Source of the DNA: Chloroflexota bacterium
GTDB lineage: Bacteria; Chloroflexota; Anaerolineae; Aggregatilineales; Phototrophicaceae
NCBI GenBank assembly: GCA_026707745.1
Contig: JAPOWG010000030.1
Coordinates: 42,588 to 106,587, forward strand
DNA: 64,000 nucleotides
Reading direction: 5' to 3'
Under the pieces are notes generated by a model that was given only the letters and a program-made list of their open reading frames with translations, ran no database searches and was not told the DNA's origin. Positions 17,976-26,185 of this stretch are shown one piece after another. A program made the position numbers and the translations under genes. The stretch's first letter is position 1. Each line of letters starts with the position of its first letter.

Positions 17976-18080
17976 ACAGCCGCTAGGCGGCAGCGAATAG
18001 GGACTCCGAGCTCGTGCAGAAAAGCTAGCTCGTTCCGCTGGGGCGGCTGGCGGTTTTACAAGGCACATGAAGGAATAGCT

Positions 18081-18749
18081 ATGGATGCCAAGATCCAGAT
18101 ATCGATTGATGTCATCGACCTAGACGAGGCGCTGGCACTCGCCCGCGCCTCGGTCAACGCGGGCGTTGACTGGCTCGAAGTGGGGACGCCGCTGTTGCTC
18201 GCGGAAGGCCTGCACGCCGTGCGCGCCTTCCGCGAAGCCTTCCCCGATACGCCGATAGTCGTGGACCTCAAGACCATGGATGGCGCCGGGCTGGAAGCGG
18301 AAATGATGTTCAAAGCCGGCGGCGACATGGTGGTTGTTATGGGCCAGGCCCACGACGCCAGCATCATTGAGCAGGTCAAAATGGCAAGGCGCTACGGTAA
18401 ACAAGTGATGTGCGATGTCATGCTCTGCCCGGATAAAGCGGGCCGCGCGCGCCAAGCGCAAGCGATGGGCGTGGACTACATCATCGTGCACACCGGCTTC
18501 GACGAACGAAATATGATTCCCGGGCTCAGCCCGCTTGATGACCTGCCCGCCATCCTGGACGCGGTTGATATCCCGGTGCAAGCGGTTGGCGGCTTGAGTG
18601 TGCCGCAGGCCATTCAGACGCTGCGAATGGGCGCGGAAATCGTCGTTTTTGGCGCGCCCCTGGTGATCAGCGGGCAAGAATTCAAAGCGGCCGATCCCAA
18701 CTTCGACCGGCAACTGCGCGAAATCGTCAAAACGGTGCGCGAGGCTTAA
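18081..18749 (+). CDS. 3-hexulose-6-phosphate synthase / 3-keto-L-gulonate-6-phosphate decarboxylase family protein
   Basis: 222-residue TIM barrel of the OMP decarboxylase suprafamily. The shared D62-x-K64-x-x-D67 metal/catalytic motif (VVDLKTMDGA) is intact, as are the phosphate-loop strands (QAVGGLS and EIVVFGAPLV). HPS performs aldol condensation of formaldehyde with Ru5P, and KGPDC decarboxylates 3-keto-gulonate-6-P; sequence alone does not separate them. No PHI isomerase partner is adjacent, so a sugar-phosphate lyase in the preceding dehydrogenase/isomerase pathway is more likely than formaldehyde fixation. Confidence 0.88.
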   Translation: MDAKIQISIDVIDLDEALALARASVNAGVDWLEVGTPLLLAEGLHAVRAFREAFPDTPIVVDLKTMDGAGLEAEMMFKAGGDMVVVMGQAHDASIIEQVKMARRYGKQVMCDVMLCPDKAGRARQAQAMGVDYIIVHTGFDERNMIPGLSPLDDLPAILDAVDIPVQAVGGLSVPQAIQTLRMGAEIVVFGAPLVISGQEFKAADPNFDRQLREIVKTVREA

Positions 18750-18832
18750 TTCGTAGCTTGCCAAGTTTCAAAGTGTTGTAAGCCATAGACGCTTGTGAAA
18801 ATTTTCCTTTATGGCGCCGGACAGGCGCCCTA

Positions 18833-18861
18833 TTGTTATGAAATGGAAATGACCGTATACT
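18833..18861 (+). promoter_or_regulatory. sigma70-like promoter for the first acyl-CoA dehydrogenase-like gene
   Basis: TTGTTA (18833-18838), 17-bp spacer, TATACT (18856-18861). Predicted start of transcription is near 18868, about 29 nt before the ATG at 18897. Confidence 0.65.
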
Positions 18862-18896
18862 AGCCCGCTGGTAACGATCAGTTGGAACTGTTTTAT

Positions 18897-20459
18897 ATGT
18901 TCATAAACGATTCGAGATTCGGCGATATCGTGGATTTTGACAAGTTGCGCGAATCAATCCGCCACTTGTACGATGCGCTTTTACCAGACTTCGATATGCA
19001 CAAGTCGCTTCAAGTCGGCACCGAGCTTTACGGCGACGAACCGGACTTGATGATCGCCGCCGGCGCCAGCATGCTGGCCTGGATGACCGTTATCGCGGCT
19101 GGCGAAGACGAGATCGCCGAAGGTCTGAAGGATAGCCTGTTCACCCTCGGCTGGACCGAAGAAGAGATCGGATCTGACCTCTTAAGCGCGAAGACCATCG
19201 CGACGCCGCTCAACGATGATCCCGACTGCGCCGATTATCACATCAAGGGCCGCAAGTGGCTGATCAATAACTCCTACCATGCCGACTATCACACGATCGT
19301 CGCCAAGATCGATCCGGATTCCAGTGGACCGCGTTCGCTTTCGATCTTCCTGGTGCCGCAAAGCAGTTGCAAGAACTGGGAACGACTGGAGACCCACGTT
19401 TTGCGCAAAATGGTGCTGACCACCTTCGACATTGACGGTCCCGGACGGCTCTTGGGCAAGGCCGGCCACGGCTTGCAAATCCTGCAGCGGATGGCGATGC
19501 CCAGCAAATACCAGTGCGCCTACGTCGGTATCAAGCTGATCAACGAAGCCATACCCGCCGGCATTGAGCACTTGTCGAAAAAACGCATATTCAACGAGAA
19601 CCCGATCAACTTCAGCAATGTCCTGCGGCAGATGTATAACCTGGTGCTGCAAGGCGCGGTACTCAATTTCATCTATTATCGCGCCCTGGCATTCAGCGCG
19701 GGCAGCTTCTTGCAATTCCACGGCGTCATGCTCAAGTCCTGGTTATTGCTGCGCGCCAACGAATTGCTGGGCCAGAACCTGCTGGTGGTCGGTTCCAAGG
19801 GATTTCTGGCGGAATCCGTCATCGGTCGCAACACCATTGATTCTTTTGTCCTGCCCGTATTTGACGGTCATTACACCATCAACACCTTGATGACCGCTAA
19901 ACATATGAAGCGCTACCTGGGGGCGGCCCGCCGCGCCAACGTAGAAGAACGCTTGTCCATCTTGCGCGGGGGCAGCGTCACGTCGGGGGCCGGCGATCCG
20001 ATTCGCGCGCCCTCGCGCAAGCTGCGCAATCCCGACTTCTTTGATTACGCCAGGTACATTGAGGACCTGGACCTGCCCATCGATCTTGACGCCCGCGCTG
20101 TGGTCGCGGCGATGCAATCGCTCTTTGACGAACTTAGCGCGCGCGAGCTGACCACGGATCCGGAACACCGTTACAAAATGGGCGCCATGCTCCATTGGAT
20201 GGAAGCCTTGCTGGCTGCTTGCGAGATGTGGCGAGCAACGGAAGAAGACGAATATCTCAATGCCGTGATCATGCAATACAACGCCTTTGTCAATCAATTC
20301 AATTCCGTAATCAGCGAGAGCGCCTTGAATACGCCTTTCCTGACATTGATGCGGCAGCGCCCCATGCGCAAGTTTGAAAAGCCGCGCGAGTTTTTGCTGC
20401 GCCTGTATCACCTGGTCGAACAGTTTTCCGTTCGTCAAGAAGCGCTTGTTGCGGAGTGA
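18897..20459 (+). CDS. acyl-CoA dehydrogenase-like flavoprotein, paralogue 1
   Basis: 520 residues from the ATG at 18897, which aligns with the start of paralogue 2. The ACAD middle domain is recognisable: FTLGWTEEEIGSDLLS corresponds to the TEPxAGSD flavin/substrate segment, then YHIKGRKWLINNSYHADY. In the C-terminal helical domain, the position of the catalytic YEGT loop reads VFDGHYTINT, i.e. Asp in place of Glu. An extra C-terminal region of about 120 residues is all-helical. It may be a non-canonical dehydrogenase or an AidB-like protein. No CoA-transfer or beta-oxidation gene is adjacent. Confidence 0.8.
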   Translation: MFINDSRFGDIVDFDKLRESIRHLYDALLPDFDMHKSLQVGTELYGDEPDLMIAAGASMLAWMTVIAAGEDEIAEGLKDSLFTLGWTEEEIGSDLLSAKTIATPLNDDPDCADYHIKGRKWLINNSYHADYHTIVAKIDPDSSGPRSLSIFLVPQSSCKNWERLETHVLRKMVLTTFDIDGPGRLLGKAGHGLQILQRMAMPSKYQCAYVGIKLINEAIPAGIEHLSKKRIFNENPINFSNVLRQMYNLVLQGAVLNFIYYRALAFSAGSFLQFHGVMLKSWLLLRANELLGQNLLVVGSKGFLAESVIGRNTIDSFVLPVFDGHYTINTLMTAKHMKRYLGAARRANVEERLSILRGGSVTSGAGDPIRAPSRKLRNPDFFDYARYIEDLDLPIDLDARAVVAAMQSLFDELSARELTTDPEHRYKMGAMLHWMEALLAACEMWRATEEDEYLNAVIMQYNAFVNQFNSVISESALNTPFLTLMRQRPMRKFEKPREFLLRLYHLVEQFSVRQEALVAE

Positions 20460-20646
20460 AATTGAGCCGCTTGGCGGGCATGCCATTTTTGCCGGACGAG
20501 GCCTGCTGCGCCTTTGCTGTGGCGCTTTAGCATAATACTGCCTTGGGCAAGAGGGGCGGCAAGTTGAGGACGCGCGTTCGACGCTCTTGTGAAAAGTCGG
20601 TTCGTCAATCACATAGCTGGACTGCATTAGGATTCTGCCAAGAACC

Positions 20647-22191
20647 ATGGACATCGTAAAAGACCGGAACTTCGGCGACATCATCGATTACCAACGCTTG
20701 CGCAGAGGCATGAAGGCTGTGCTGGATAACGTCTATCCTACCTTCAACTTAATGGGTTCCATGCTGGAAGCCACCCGTCTCTTTCGCAACAACCCCAGTT
20801 ACATGACTGCCTGCGCCGCCAGCGGCCTGGCTTATATGATGCTGGTAGCCGCAGAAGAATACGAATTGGCAGCCAAACTCAAGGGCAAGATCTTCACGCT
20901 GAGCTGGACCGAAGAGCATACCGGCACCGACTTGCTAAGCGTCAGGACCAAAGCGACGCCAACAAGCGACGAGCCGAACGAGAAAGTTTTTCATATCAGG
21001 GGTCAGAAGTGGCTGATCAACAATTCCTACCACGCCGACTATCATTCTGTCATCGCCAAAGTAGATCCCGCCGCCGACGGTCCGCGCTCACTGTCCATCT
21101 TCGCCGTGCCGCACAGCAGCACCCGGAACTGGGAACGGCTGGAAACCCATGTGCTGCGCAGCATGGTGCTGACCAAGTTCGAGATCGACGGACCGGGCAT
21201 CTTGATCGGCCAGGTCGGGCGCGGCCTGGAAATCTTGCAGCGCATGGCGTTGCCCTCGAAATACCACTGCGCCTACATGGGTGTATCCATGGTCGCGGAT
21301 TCCTTGCCCGCTGCCATTGACCATCTCTCGACCAAGCATATTTTCGGGGACAATCCCATCCAATTCAGCAATGTCTTTCGCCAGCTTTACAATCTCGTTC
21401 AACAAGCAGCGCATATCAATTTCACGTTTTTCCGCGCGCTGGCTTTCAGCGACAGTCCCTTTCTACAGTTTCATGGCATCATGCTGAAGTCCTGGCTGCT
21501 GCTCAAATGCAACGAGATCCTCTCGCAGAATCTGCTAGTCACGGGATCCAAGGGATTCTTGAAGGAATCCAACATTGGCGGCAACGCGATCGACTCCTTC
21601 GTCTACCCGGTATTCGACGGGCATTATACGCTCAATACTCTGCTCACCTATAAACATGCGCGGCGCTACCTGGAAGCGACGAACCAAGGCGACATCGCCG
21701 AACGCATGGCTGCGCTGCGGAACAATGCCTACATCCCGCTGGAGGGCAAGCAAATCCTCAACAACAGTCGGGAGACGCGTCATCCGCCTTTCTTCGATTA
21801 CGCCGATTATGTGAAGCGCTGCGAATTGCCCATCGCCCTCGACGCCTCGACCCCGATCAAGGCAAGCCGGCAGATTATCAATGCCATTCAAGCGCGCGGC
21901 GCCACCAACGAGCCGGAATACCGCTACAAGATCGGCATGCTGATACACAACCTGGAAGCCTTGCTCTCGGCAGTGGAACTATGGAAAGTCACCGGCAACG
22001 ACCATTATCTCAACGCCATCATCATGCAATACAACGATGTCGCCAAGTTGATCAACCGCATCATCAGCGAGGGCTATTTCGATGTCCCCTTTATCGAACC
22101 GCTGCGTCAGCAACCATTGCCCGCGATCCGCGATCCCCGGGGATTTCTTTTGGATCTGCTCGATGTGAAGGGACAGATTCGATCCAGTTAG
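20647..22191 (+). CDS. acyl-CoA dehydrogenase-like flavoprotein, paralogue 2
   Basis: 514 residues, co-linear with the gene at 18897 and clearly similar throughout. Shared blocks include GQKWLINNSYHADYHS, NWERLETHVLR and FLQFHGIMLKSWLLL. It keeps the ACAD TEExxGTDLLS segment and the same VFDGHYTLNT loop with Asp for the usual catalytic Glu. The 187-bp gap to paralogue 1 shows no clear promoter or terminator. Conservation of both copies in tandem suggests either a hetero-oligomer or two chain-length/substrate variants (inference). Confidence 0.8.
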   Translation: MDIVKDRNFGDIIDYQRLRRGMKAVLDNVYPTFNLMGSMLEATRLFRNNPSYMTACAASGLAYMMLVAAEEYELAAKLKGKIFTLSWTEEHTGTDLLSVRTKATPTSDEPNEKVFHIRGQKWLINNSYHADYHSVIAKVDPAADGPRSLSIFAVPHSSTRNWERLETHVLRSMVLTKFEIDGPGILIGQVGRGLEILQRMALPSKYHCAYMGVSMVADSLPAAIDHLSTKHIFGDNPIQFSNVFRQLYNLVQQAAHINFTFFRALAFSDSPFLQFHGIMLKSWLLLKCNEILSQNLLVTGSKGFLKESNIGGNAIDSFVYPVFDGHYTLNTLLTYKHARRYLEATNQGDIAERMAALRNNAYIPLEGKQILNNSRETRHPPFFDYADYVKRCELPIALDASTPIKASRQIINAIQARGATNEPEYRYKIGMLIHNLEALLSAVELWKVTGNDHYLNAIIMQYNDVAKLINRIISEGYFDVPFIEPLRQQPLPAIRDPRGFLLDLLDVKGQIRSS

Positions 22192-22214
22192 TTCTTGTCT
22201 GTAGACCGAGTCTC

Positions 22215-22242
22215 TTCAAAATTCCCGGTTTTACGCTACTAT
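22215..22242 (+). promoter_or_regulatory. possible promoter for the M20 peptidase gene
   Basis: TTCAAA, 16-bp spacer, TACTAT; four of six consensus matches in each box. It would place the start about 30 nt before the ATG at 22282. Confidence 0.35.
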
Positions 22243-22281
22243 TTTTGTCAGAATCTCACCCTCTCTGCTCGGAGATCATCC

Positions 22282-23424
22282 ATGAGCGAACTGATTGCCC
22301 TTCTAACCGATCTCGTCTCCATCGACTCGGTGAATCCCGACCTGGTGCCAGGCGGCGCCGGGGAAGCGGCTATGGCTGAATTCGTCGCCGATTGGGGACG
22401 ACGAAACGGCTTGGAGACACATGTGCAAGAAGCTGGTCCCGAGCGCCCGAATGTCATCTTGATCGCCCGTGGCAGCGGCGGCGGCAAGTCGCTGATGCTC
22501 AACGCGCATACCGACGTGGTCGGCGTATCGGGCATGGACGCGCCCTTCGAGCCAACGATCAAAAACGGGCGCATGTACGGGCGCGGCGCTTATGATATGA
22601 AGAGCGGACTGGCCGCCTGTCTGCTGGCTGCAAAAGCGGCACAGGGCATGGCGCTCGCCGGCGATGTCATCGTCAGCGCGGTCGCCGACGAAGAATACGG
22701 CAGTGTCGGCACGGAAGCCCTGCTGGCTGAATGGGAACGCTGGCCGGCGGACGCTGTGCTGATTACCGAACCAACCGAACTGGCGATCAGCATCGCGCAT
22801 CGCGGCTTCGTCTGGCTGGAATTCGAGGTCACCGGGGTAGCGGCGCACGGATCCCGCCCCCAGCTCGGGATAGACGCCATTGTCAAAATGGGAAAGGCTT
22901 TGGTAGCCCTCGACGCCCTGGATCAAAAACTGCGCGCCAACCCGACGCACGACCTGCTGGGTAGCGGTTCCCTGCACGCCTCTTTCATCGAAGGTGGCGA
23001 AGAAATCTCGATGATCCCGGCGCGCTGCAAACTGCTGGCTGAACGTCGCACCATCCCCGGTGAAAGCGCCGAAAGCGTAGAGGCGGAAGCGCAGGCGCTG
23101 CTCGACGCAATCGCCGCGACGGACCCCGACTTCAAAGCGGGGGTAAAAGCGACTTTTTCTCGAAGCCCTTATGGCATCGCCGCCGATCATGCGCTGGTGC
23201 GAACGCTCAAGCGGCACGCGGAAGCTTGCCTGGGAAGCGATGTACCCGTCATCGGCAGCAGTTGGTGGATGGACGCCGCTTTATTCGGTGACCGCGAGGT
23301 TCCCACCGTCGTTTTGGGTCCGGCCGGCGCTGGCGCCCATGCTCGTGTCGAATGGGTTGATTTGGAATCGGTCGCGCACTGCCAGGAGATCTATACGGCG
23401 CTGATCGCGGATTTCTGTCGCTGA
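22282..23424 (+). CDS. M20 family metallohydrolase (ArgE/DapE/CPG2-like)
   Basis: 380 residues from the ATG at 22282, which has GGAG upstream; an outer start lacks an SD and runs through the likely promoter. Zinc ligands: H76 (NAHTDVVG), D105 (GRGAYDMKSG, bridging) and E137-E138 (DEEYGS, catalytic plus ligand). The dimerisation domain opens at GVAAHGSRP, and the last His is in GAGAHARVEW. The family hydrolyses N-acyl amino acids or peptides, or deacylates ArgE/DapE substrates. No neighbouring biosynthetic genes narrow this down. It converges on ychF with only 6 bp between stops. Confidence 0.92.
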   Translation: MSELIALLTDLVSIDSVNPDLVPGGAGEAAMAEFVADWGRRNGLETHVQEAGPERPNVILIARGSGGGKSLMLNAHTDVVGVSGMDAPFEPTIKNGRMYGRGAYDMKSGLAACLLAAKAAQGMALAGDVIVSAVADEEYGSVGTEALLAEWERWPADAVLITEPTELAISIAHRGFVWLEFEVTGVAAHGSRPQLGIDAIVKMGKALVALDALDQKLRANPTHDLLGSGSLHASFIEGGEEISMIPARCKLLAERRTIPGESAESVEAEAQALLDAIAATDPDFKAGVKATFSRSPYGIAADHALVRTLKRHAEACLGSDVPVIGSSWWMDAALFGDREVPTVVLGPAGAGAHARVEWVDLESVAHCQEIYTALIADFCR

Positions 23425-23430
23425 CGTCGC

Positions 23431-24531
23431 TCAGACATTGAAGCGGAATAATATGACATCGCCGTCACGCACAACGTAATCCCGTCCCTCCACTTGCATC
23501 AAGCCCGCTGACTTGATGAGGTTGCGGTCTTGATATTCCTCAAAGACCGAAAAAGGGATGACCTCGGCGCGGATGAAACCGCGCTCGAAATCGCTGTGGA
23601 TCACGCCAGCCGCTTGCGGCGCCGTCCAGCCGCCGCGAATGGTCCAGGCGCGCGTCTCGTTCTCATTGAAGGTGAAATAGCTGATTAAGCCGAGACTGCG
23701 ATAGCATTCGTGGATCAAGCGCTCCAGACTGCTCTCGCTAATGTCGTACAGGCTCAAGTATTCCGACCGCTCCTCGTCGCTCAAGCTGCCGATTTCATCC
23801 TCCAGGCTGGCGCAGACCGCGATCACTTCCGCGCCCTCGGCAGCGGCGATCTGTCGCGTCTCCGCGAGATAGGTATTGTCGCCCTGCAGGCCGCCTTCGT
23901 CGACATTGGCTAGGTAGATCACCGGTTTGGCCGTCAGAAAACGCATCTCTTGATCGAGCGCCACAAATGCGGAGTCGTCACTTTCCGGGAAACCACGTAG
24001 AGGCTGTCCCGCGCCGACACGCGCTTCGACCTTCCGCGCCATCTCTAGTGCCGGCAAGAGCTTGCGATCGCCCTTGACTTCGCGTTCTAGTTTTTCCAGC
24101 CGCCGCTCCAGTTGCTGCAGGTCCGCCAAAGCCAACTCAGTATTGATGACGGCGATATCATCGGCCGGGTCGGGCGAGGCGTTGACGTGCACGACATTCT
24201 CGTCATCAAAGCAGCGCACAACATGCACGATAGCATCGACATCGCGGATATAGCCGAGGAAGCGATTGCCCAATCCTTCCCCCTGGCTGGCGCCTTTCAC
24301 CAAGCCCGCCACATCAACAAAATCGACCCGGGCGGGAATCGCCTGTGGGACGCCGACCCAGCCTTGCAGTTGGGTCAAGCGGGCATCGGGCAGGGGCACG
24401 ACCGCCTGGTTGGCCTCAATGGTGCAGAAAGGGTAGTTTTCCGCAGCCGCGTTCTGCGCCCGCGTCAAGGCGTTGAAAAGGGTGCTTTTGCCGACATTGG
24501 GCAAGCCGACAATGCCGATACTCAGGCTCAT
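23431..24531 (-). CDS. ychF: redox-regulated ATPase YchF (OLA1 family)
   Basis: 366 residues, normal length. The G1 loop GLPNVGKST is at 9-17, followed by NYPFCTIE and the Switch II DVAGLVKGAS. The G4 site NVDE replaces the NKxD of GTPases, the hallmark of ATP-preferring YchF. A coiled-coil insert and a C-terminal TGS domain (TRAWTIRGG, GFIRAEVI) follow. It is a universally conserved ribosome/proteasome-associated ATPase. SD GAAGG precedes the ATG. It is the only clear core housekeeping gene in the window. Confidence 0.96.
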   Translation of the reverse strand: MSLSIGIVGLPNVGKSTLFNALTRAQNAAAENYPFCTIEANQAVVPLPDARLTQLQGWVGVPQAIPARVDFVDVAGLVKGASQGEGLGNRFLGYIRDVDAIVHVVRCFDDENVVHVNASPDPADDIAVINTELALADLQQLERRLEKLEREVKGDRKLLPALEMARKVEARVGAGQPLRGFPESDDSAFVALDQEMRFLTAKPVIYLANVDEGGLQGDNTYLAETRQIAAAEGAEVIAVCASLEDEIGSLSDEERSEYLSLYDISESSLERLIHECYRSLGLISYFTFNENETRAWTIRGGWTAPQAAGVIHSDFERGFIRAEVIPFSVFEEYQDRNLIKSAGLMQVEGRDYVVRDGDVILFRFNV

Positions 24532-24644
24532 GCCTTCGTCCTTCGCATGTGCGGATCTTGCCTATCGTACAGGAGCGAACCATGCTTAACCAGCGCAAAG
24601 CGCGATCGCGGGTGGGGATTCGCATGCGCGGCACTCTCAGCGCG

Positions 24645-24673
24645 TCCGCACCAGCCGGCAAAGGTGTTATAAT
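24645..24673 (+). promoter_or_regulatory. extended -10 promoter for the RraA-like gene
   Basis: TG-T-TATAAT with a perfect -10 at 24668-24673 and a weak -35 (TCCGCA). The start would be about 35 nt before the ATG at 24715, which is preceded by AAGGAC. Confidence 0.5.
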
Positions 24674-24714
24674 CATGCCGAAATGCGTCAATTTGCGCAG
24701 GACTAAGGACAATT

Positions 24715-25491
24715 ATGCTAGAGATTCCGAGCTTCGCACGCCTCCCCCAAGACACATTAGACCAACTCAGAGACATCGGCACTGCCACTATCGCCGGCGC
24801 GCTGGCAAAAGAAGGCATTCGCAACCCGCACATGGTTGGTCTGCTTCCCTTCAATCCGGGCAAGTCCTTGGCCGGTCAAGCCGTCACCTTGCAATTCATG
24901 CCCAAGCGCGAGGACCTGCACTGGGGCGACGAGTATGCCTACGCGCCCGAGCGCGAACTGCACCGTAAAGCCATCGTGGCCGCCGCGCCCGGCGATGTCG
25001 TGGTGGTCGACGCCCGCGGCAGCATGGCCAGCGGCGTCTTTGGCGAGATGATGCTGACATCCTACAAAGCGCAGGGCGGCGAAGGAGTCGTCATCGACGG
25101 CTGCATACGCGACTTTCCCGAAGTGCAAAAGCTCGATCTGGGTTTGTGGCTGCGCGGTGTCACGCCCAATTTTCACACCCAGACCGATATTTTTCCCCAT
25201 GCGGTCAATGTGCCGATCGCCTGCGCCGGTGTTTATGTCGTGCCCGGCGATGTCATAGTCGCGGACGACGACGGCGCCGTGGTGGTGCCGGCAGCGATGG
25301 CGGCGGATATCGCGGATAAAGCCTCGGCCAAAGCCGAATGGGAGGTCTTCTCGCGCATGAAACTGGAAGAAGGCGGCGCATTGGAGAAATACTACCCGCT
25401 CAACGAAGAAGCCGGGGCGGAATATGAGGCTTGGCTGAAGCGGTCGTCAACCCCTCCCCCGGCCCCTCCCCGAAGCATCGGGGAGGGGTGA
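24715..25491 (+). CDS. RraA-like protein / HMG aldolase family
   Basis: 258 residues. The family core is present: DIGTATIAGAL, GEMM (110-113) and DGCIRD (R132, D133), the metal/pyruvate-binding signature of class II HMG/CHA aldolases and RraA. Family members cleave 4-hydroxy-4-methyl-2-oxoglutarate-like acids, and some only bind RNase E. The last ~15 residues (SSTPPPAPPRSIGEG) do not belong to the family. They are encoded by a GC-rich dispersed hairpin element that now provides the stop codon. Confidence 0.88.
   Translation: MLEIPSFARLPQDTLDQLRDIGTATIAGALAKEGIRNPHMVGLLPFNPGKSLAGQAVTLQFMPKREDLHWGDEYAYAPERELHRKAIVAAAPGDVVVVDARGSMASGVFGEMMLTSYKAQGGEGVVIDGCIRDFPEVQKLDLGLWLRGVTPNFHTQTDIFPHAVNVPIACAGVYVVPGDVIVADDDGAVVVPAAMAADIADKASAKAEWEVFSRMKLEEGGALEKYYPLNEEAGAEYEAWLKRSSTPPPAPPRSIGEG
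25451..25491. repeat. CCCCTCCCC/GGGGAGGGG hairpin element inside a gene 3' end
   Basis: CCCCTCCCCG (25463-25472), 6-nt loop, CGGGGAGGGG (25479-25488). TGA follows at 25489. A related element is at 46180-46254. It may double as a terminator stem, although no T-run follows. Confidence 0.7.
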
Positions 25492-25605
25492 CTCTTATGC
25501 CGTCCTCGGTACTTGAAACCATCGTCATCCGGCTTCGAAAAAGTGCTGCGAAGTGCTGCCGTGACAGAGCCCCTGCTCTCTCAATACAGTGGAAGACCTA
25601 GCATT

Positions 25606-26112
25606 ATGTCGCAAGCTGCCCTGGCGATCAGCCTCTTCTTCCACATCCTGGCAACTGTCGTCTGGATCGGCGGCATTCTGTTGATCACGTTCCTGGTCAT
25701 CCCACAAGTTAACAATGTGCTGGAGGATCAGACCGCTCTGCATCAAATCTTGTTCCGCATCCGGGGGCGCTTTGCCCAGGTCAGCAACCTGGCGCTCGCC
25801 GTGCTGATCGTCACCGGCTTGCTGCAGATGACAGCCGACCCCAATTACGGCGGCCTGCTGCGGCTCCACAATCAATGGAGCCGCGTCTTGCTGCTGAAGC
25901 ACTTGTTGATTGCGATCATGGCGATACTCGGTCTGGCGCTGCAATGGAGCGTCGCGCCGGCGCTGGAGCGCGTCGGCTTGCTCCTTCAGCATGGTAAGGA
26001 CGGGGATAGCGAGTGGCGGCGCTTGCGCCGGAGCGAACGACGCCTGACCCTAGCTATTGCTCTGCTCGCCATGTTGATTCTAGCGACAAGCGCCTGGCTT
26101 GTCTCGATCTAA
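25606..26112 (+). CDS. CopD-like integral membrane protein
   Basis: 168 residues from the internal ATG at 25606, with GGAAG upstream; longer versions prepend unrelated hydrophilic residues. It has four predicted helices. The first (SLFFHILATVVWIGGILL) carries the His/Trp pattern of CopD/DUF-type copper resistance or cytochrome-b561-like small membrane proteins. Function is probably copper or haem related, but the ligands are not certain. It is 73 bp before the IOR gene on the same strand. Confidence 0.7.
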   Translation: MSQAALAISLFFHILATVVWIGGILLITFLVIPQVNNVLEDQTALHQILFRIRGRFAQVSNLALAVLIVTGLLQMTADPNYGGLLRLHNQWSRVLLLKHLLIAIMAILGLALQWSVAPALERVGLLLQHGKDGDSEWRRLRRSERRLTLAIALLAMLILATSAWLVSI

Positions 26113-26133
26113 AGTGTTTTGATCGTCCTTTTC

Positions 26134-26142
26134 TGTTATAAC
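26134..26142 (+). promoter_or_regulatory. extended -10 element before the IOR-like gene
   Basis: TG-T-TATAAC 44 nt upstream of the ATG at 26186. The -35 region is poor. Confidence 0.35.
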
Positions 26143-26185
26143 ATGGAGATGAGAACCCATCGCATCAACTCGCAAAAGGTCTCGC

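Noticed and set aside
18081..18749. Formaldehyde-fixing ribulose monophosphate pathway from the HPS-like gene
   Set aside because: No 6-phospho-3-hexuloisomerase or methanol/methylamine genes nearby; the family also includes other sugar-phosphate lyases.
18813..18830. GGCGCC...GGCGCC hairpin as a terminator after the HPS-type gene
   Set aside because: Six-bp stem with no T-run on the plus strand; probably chance in GC-rich sequence.
24549..24968. 139-codon plus-strand frame before and over the RraA-like gene
   Set aside because: Overlaps the promoter and the true gene in another frame; no motif.
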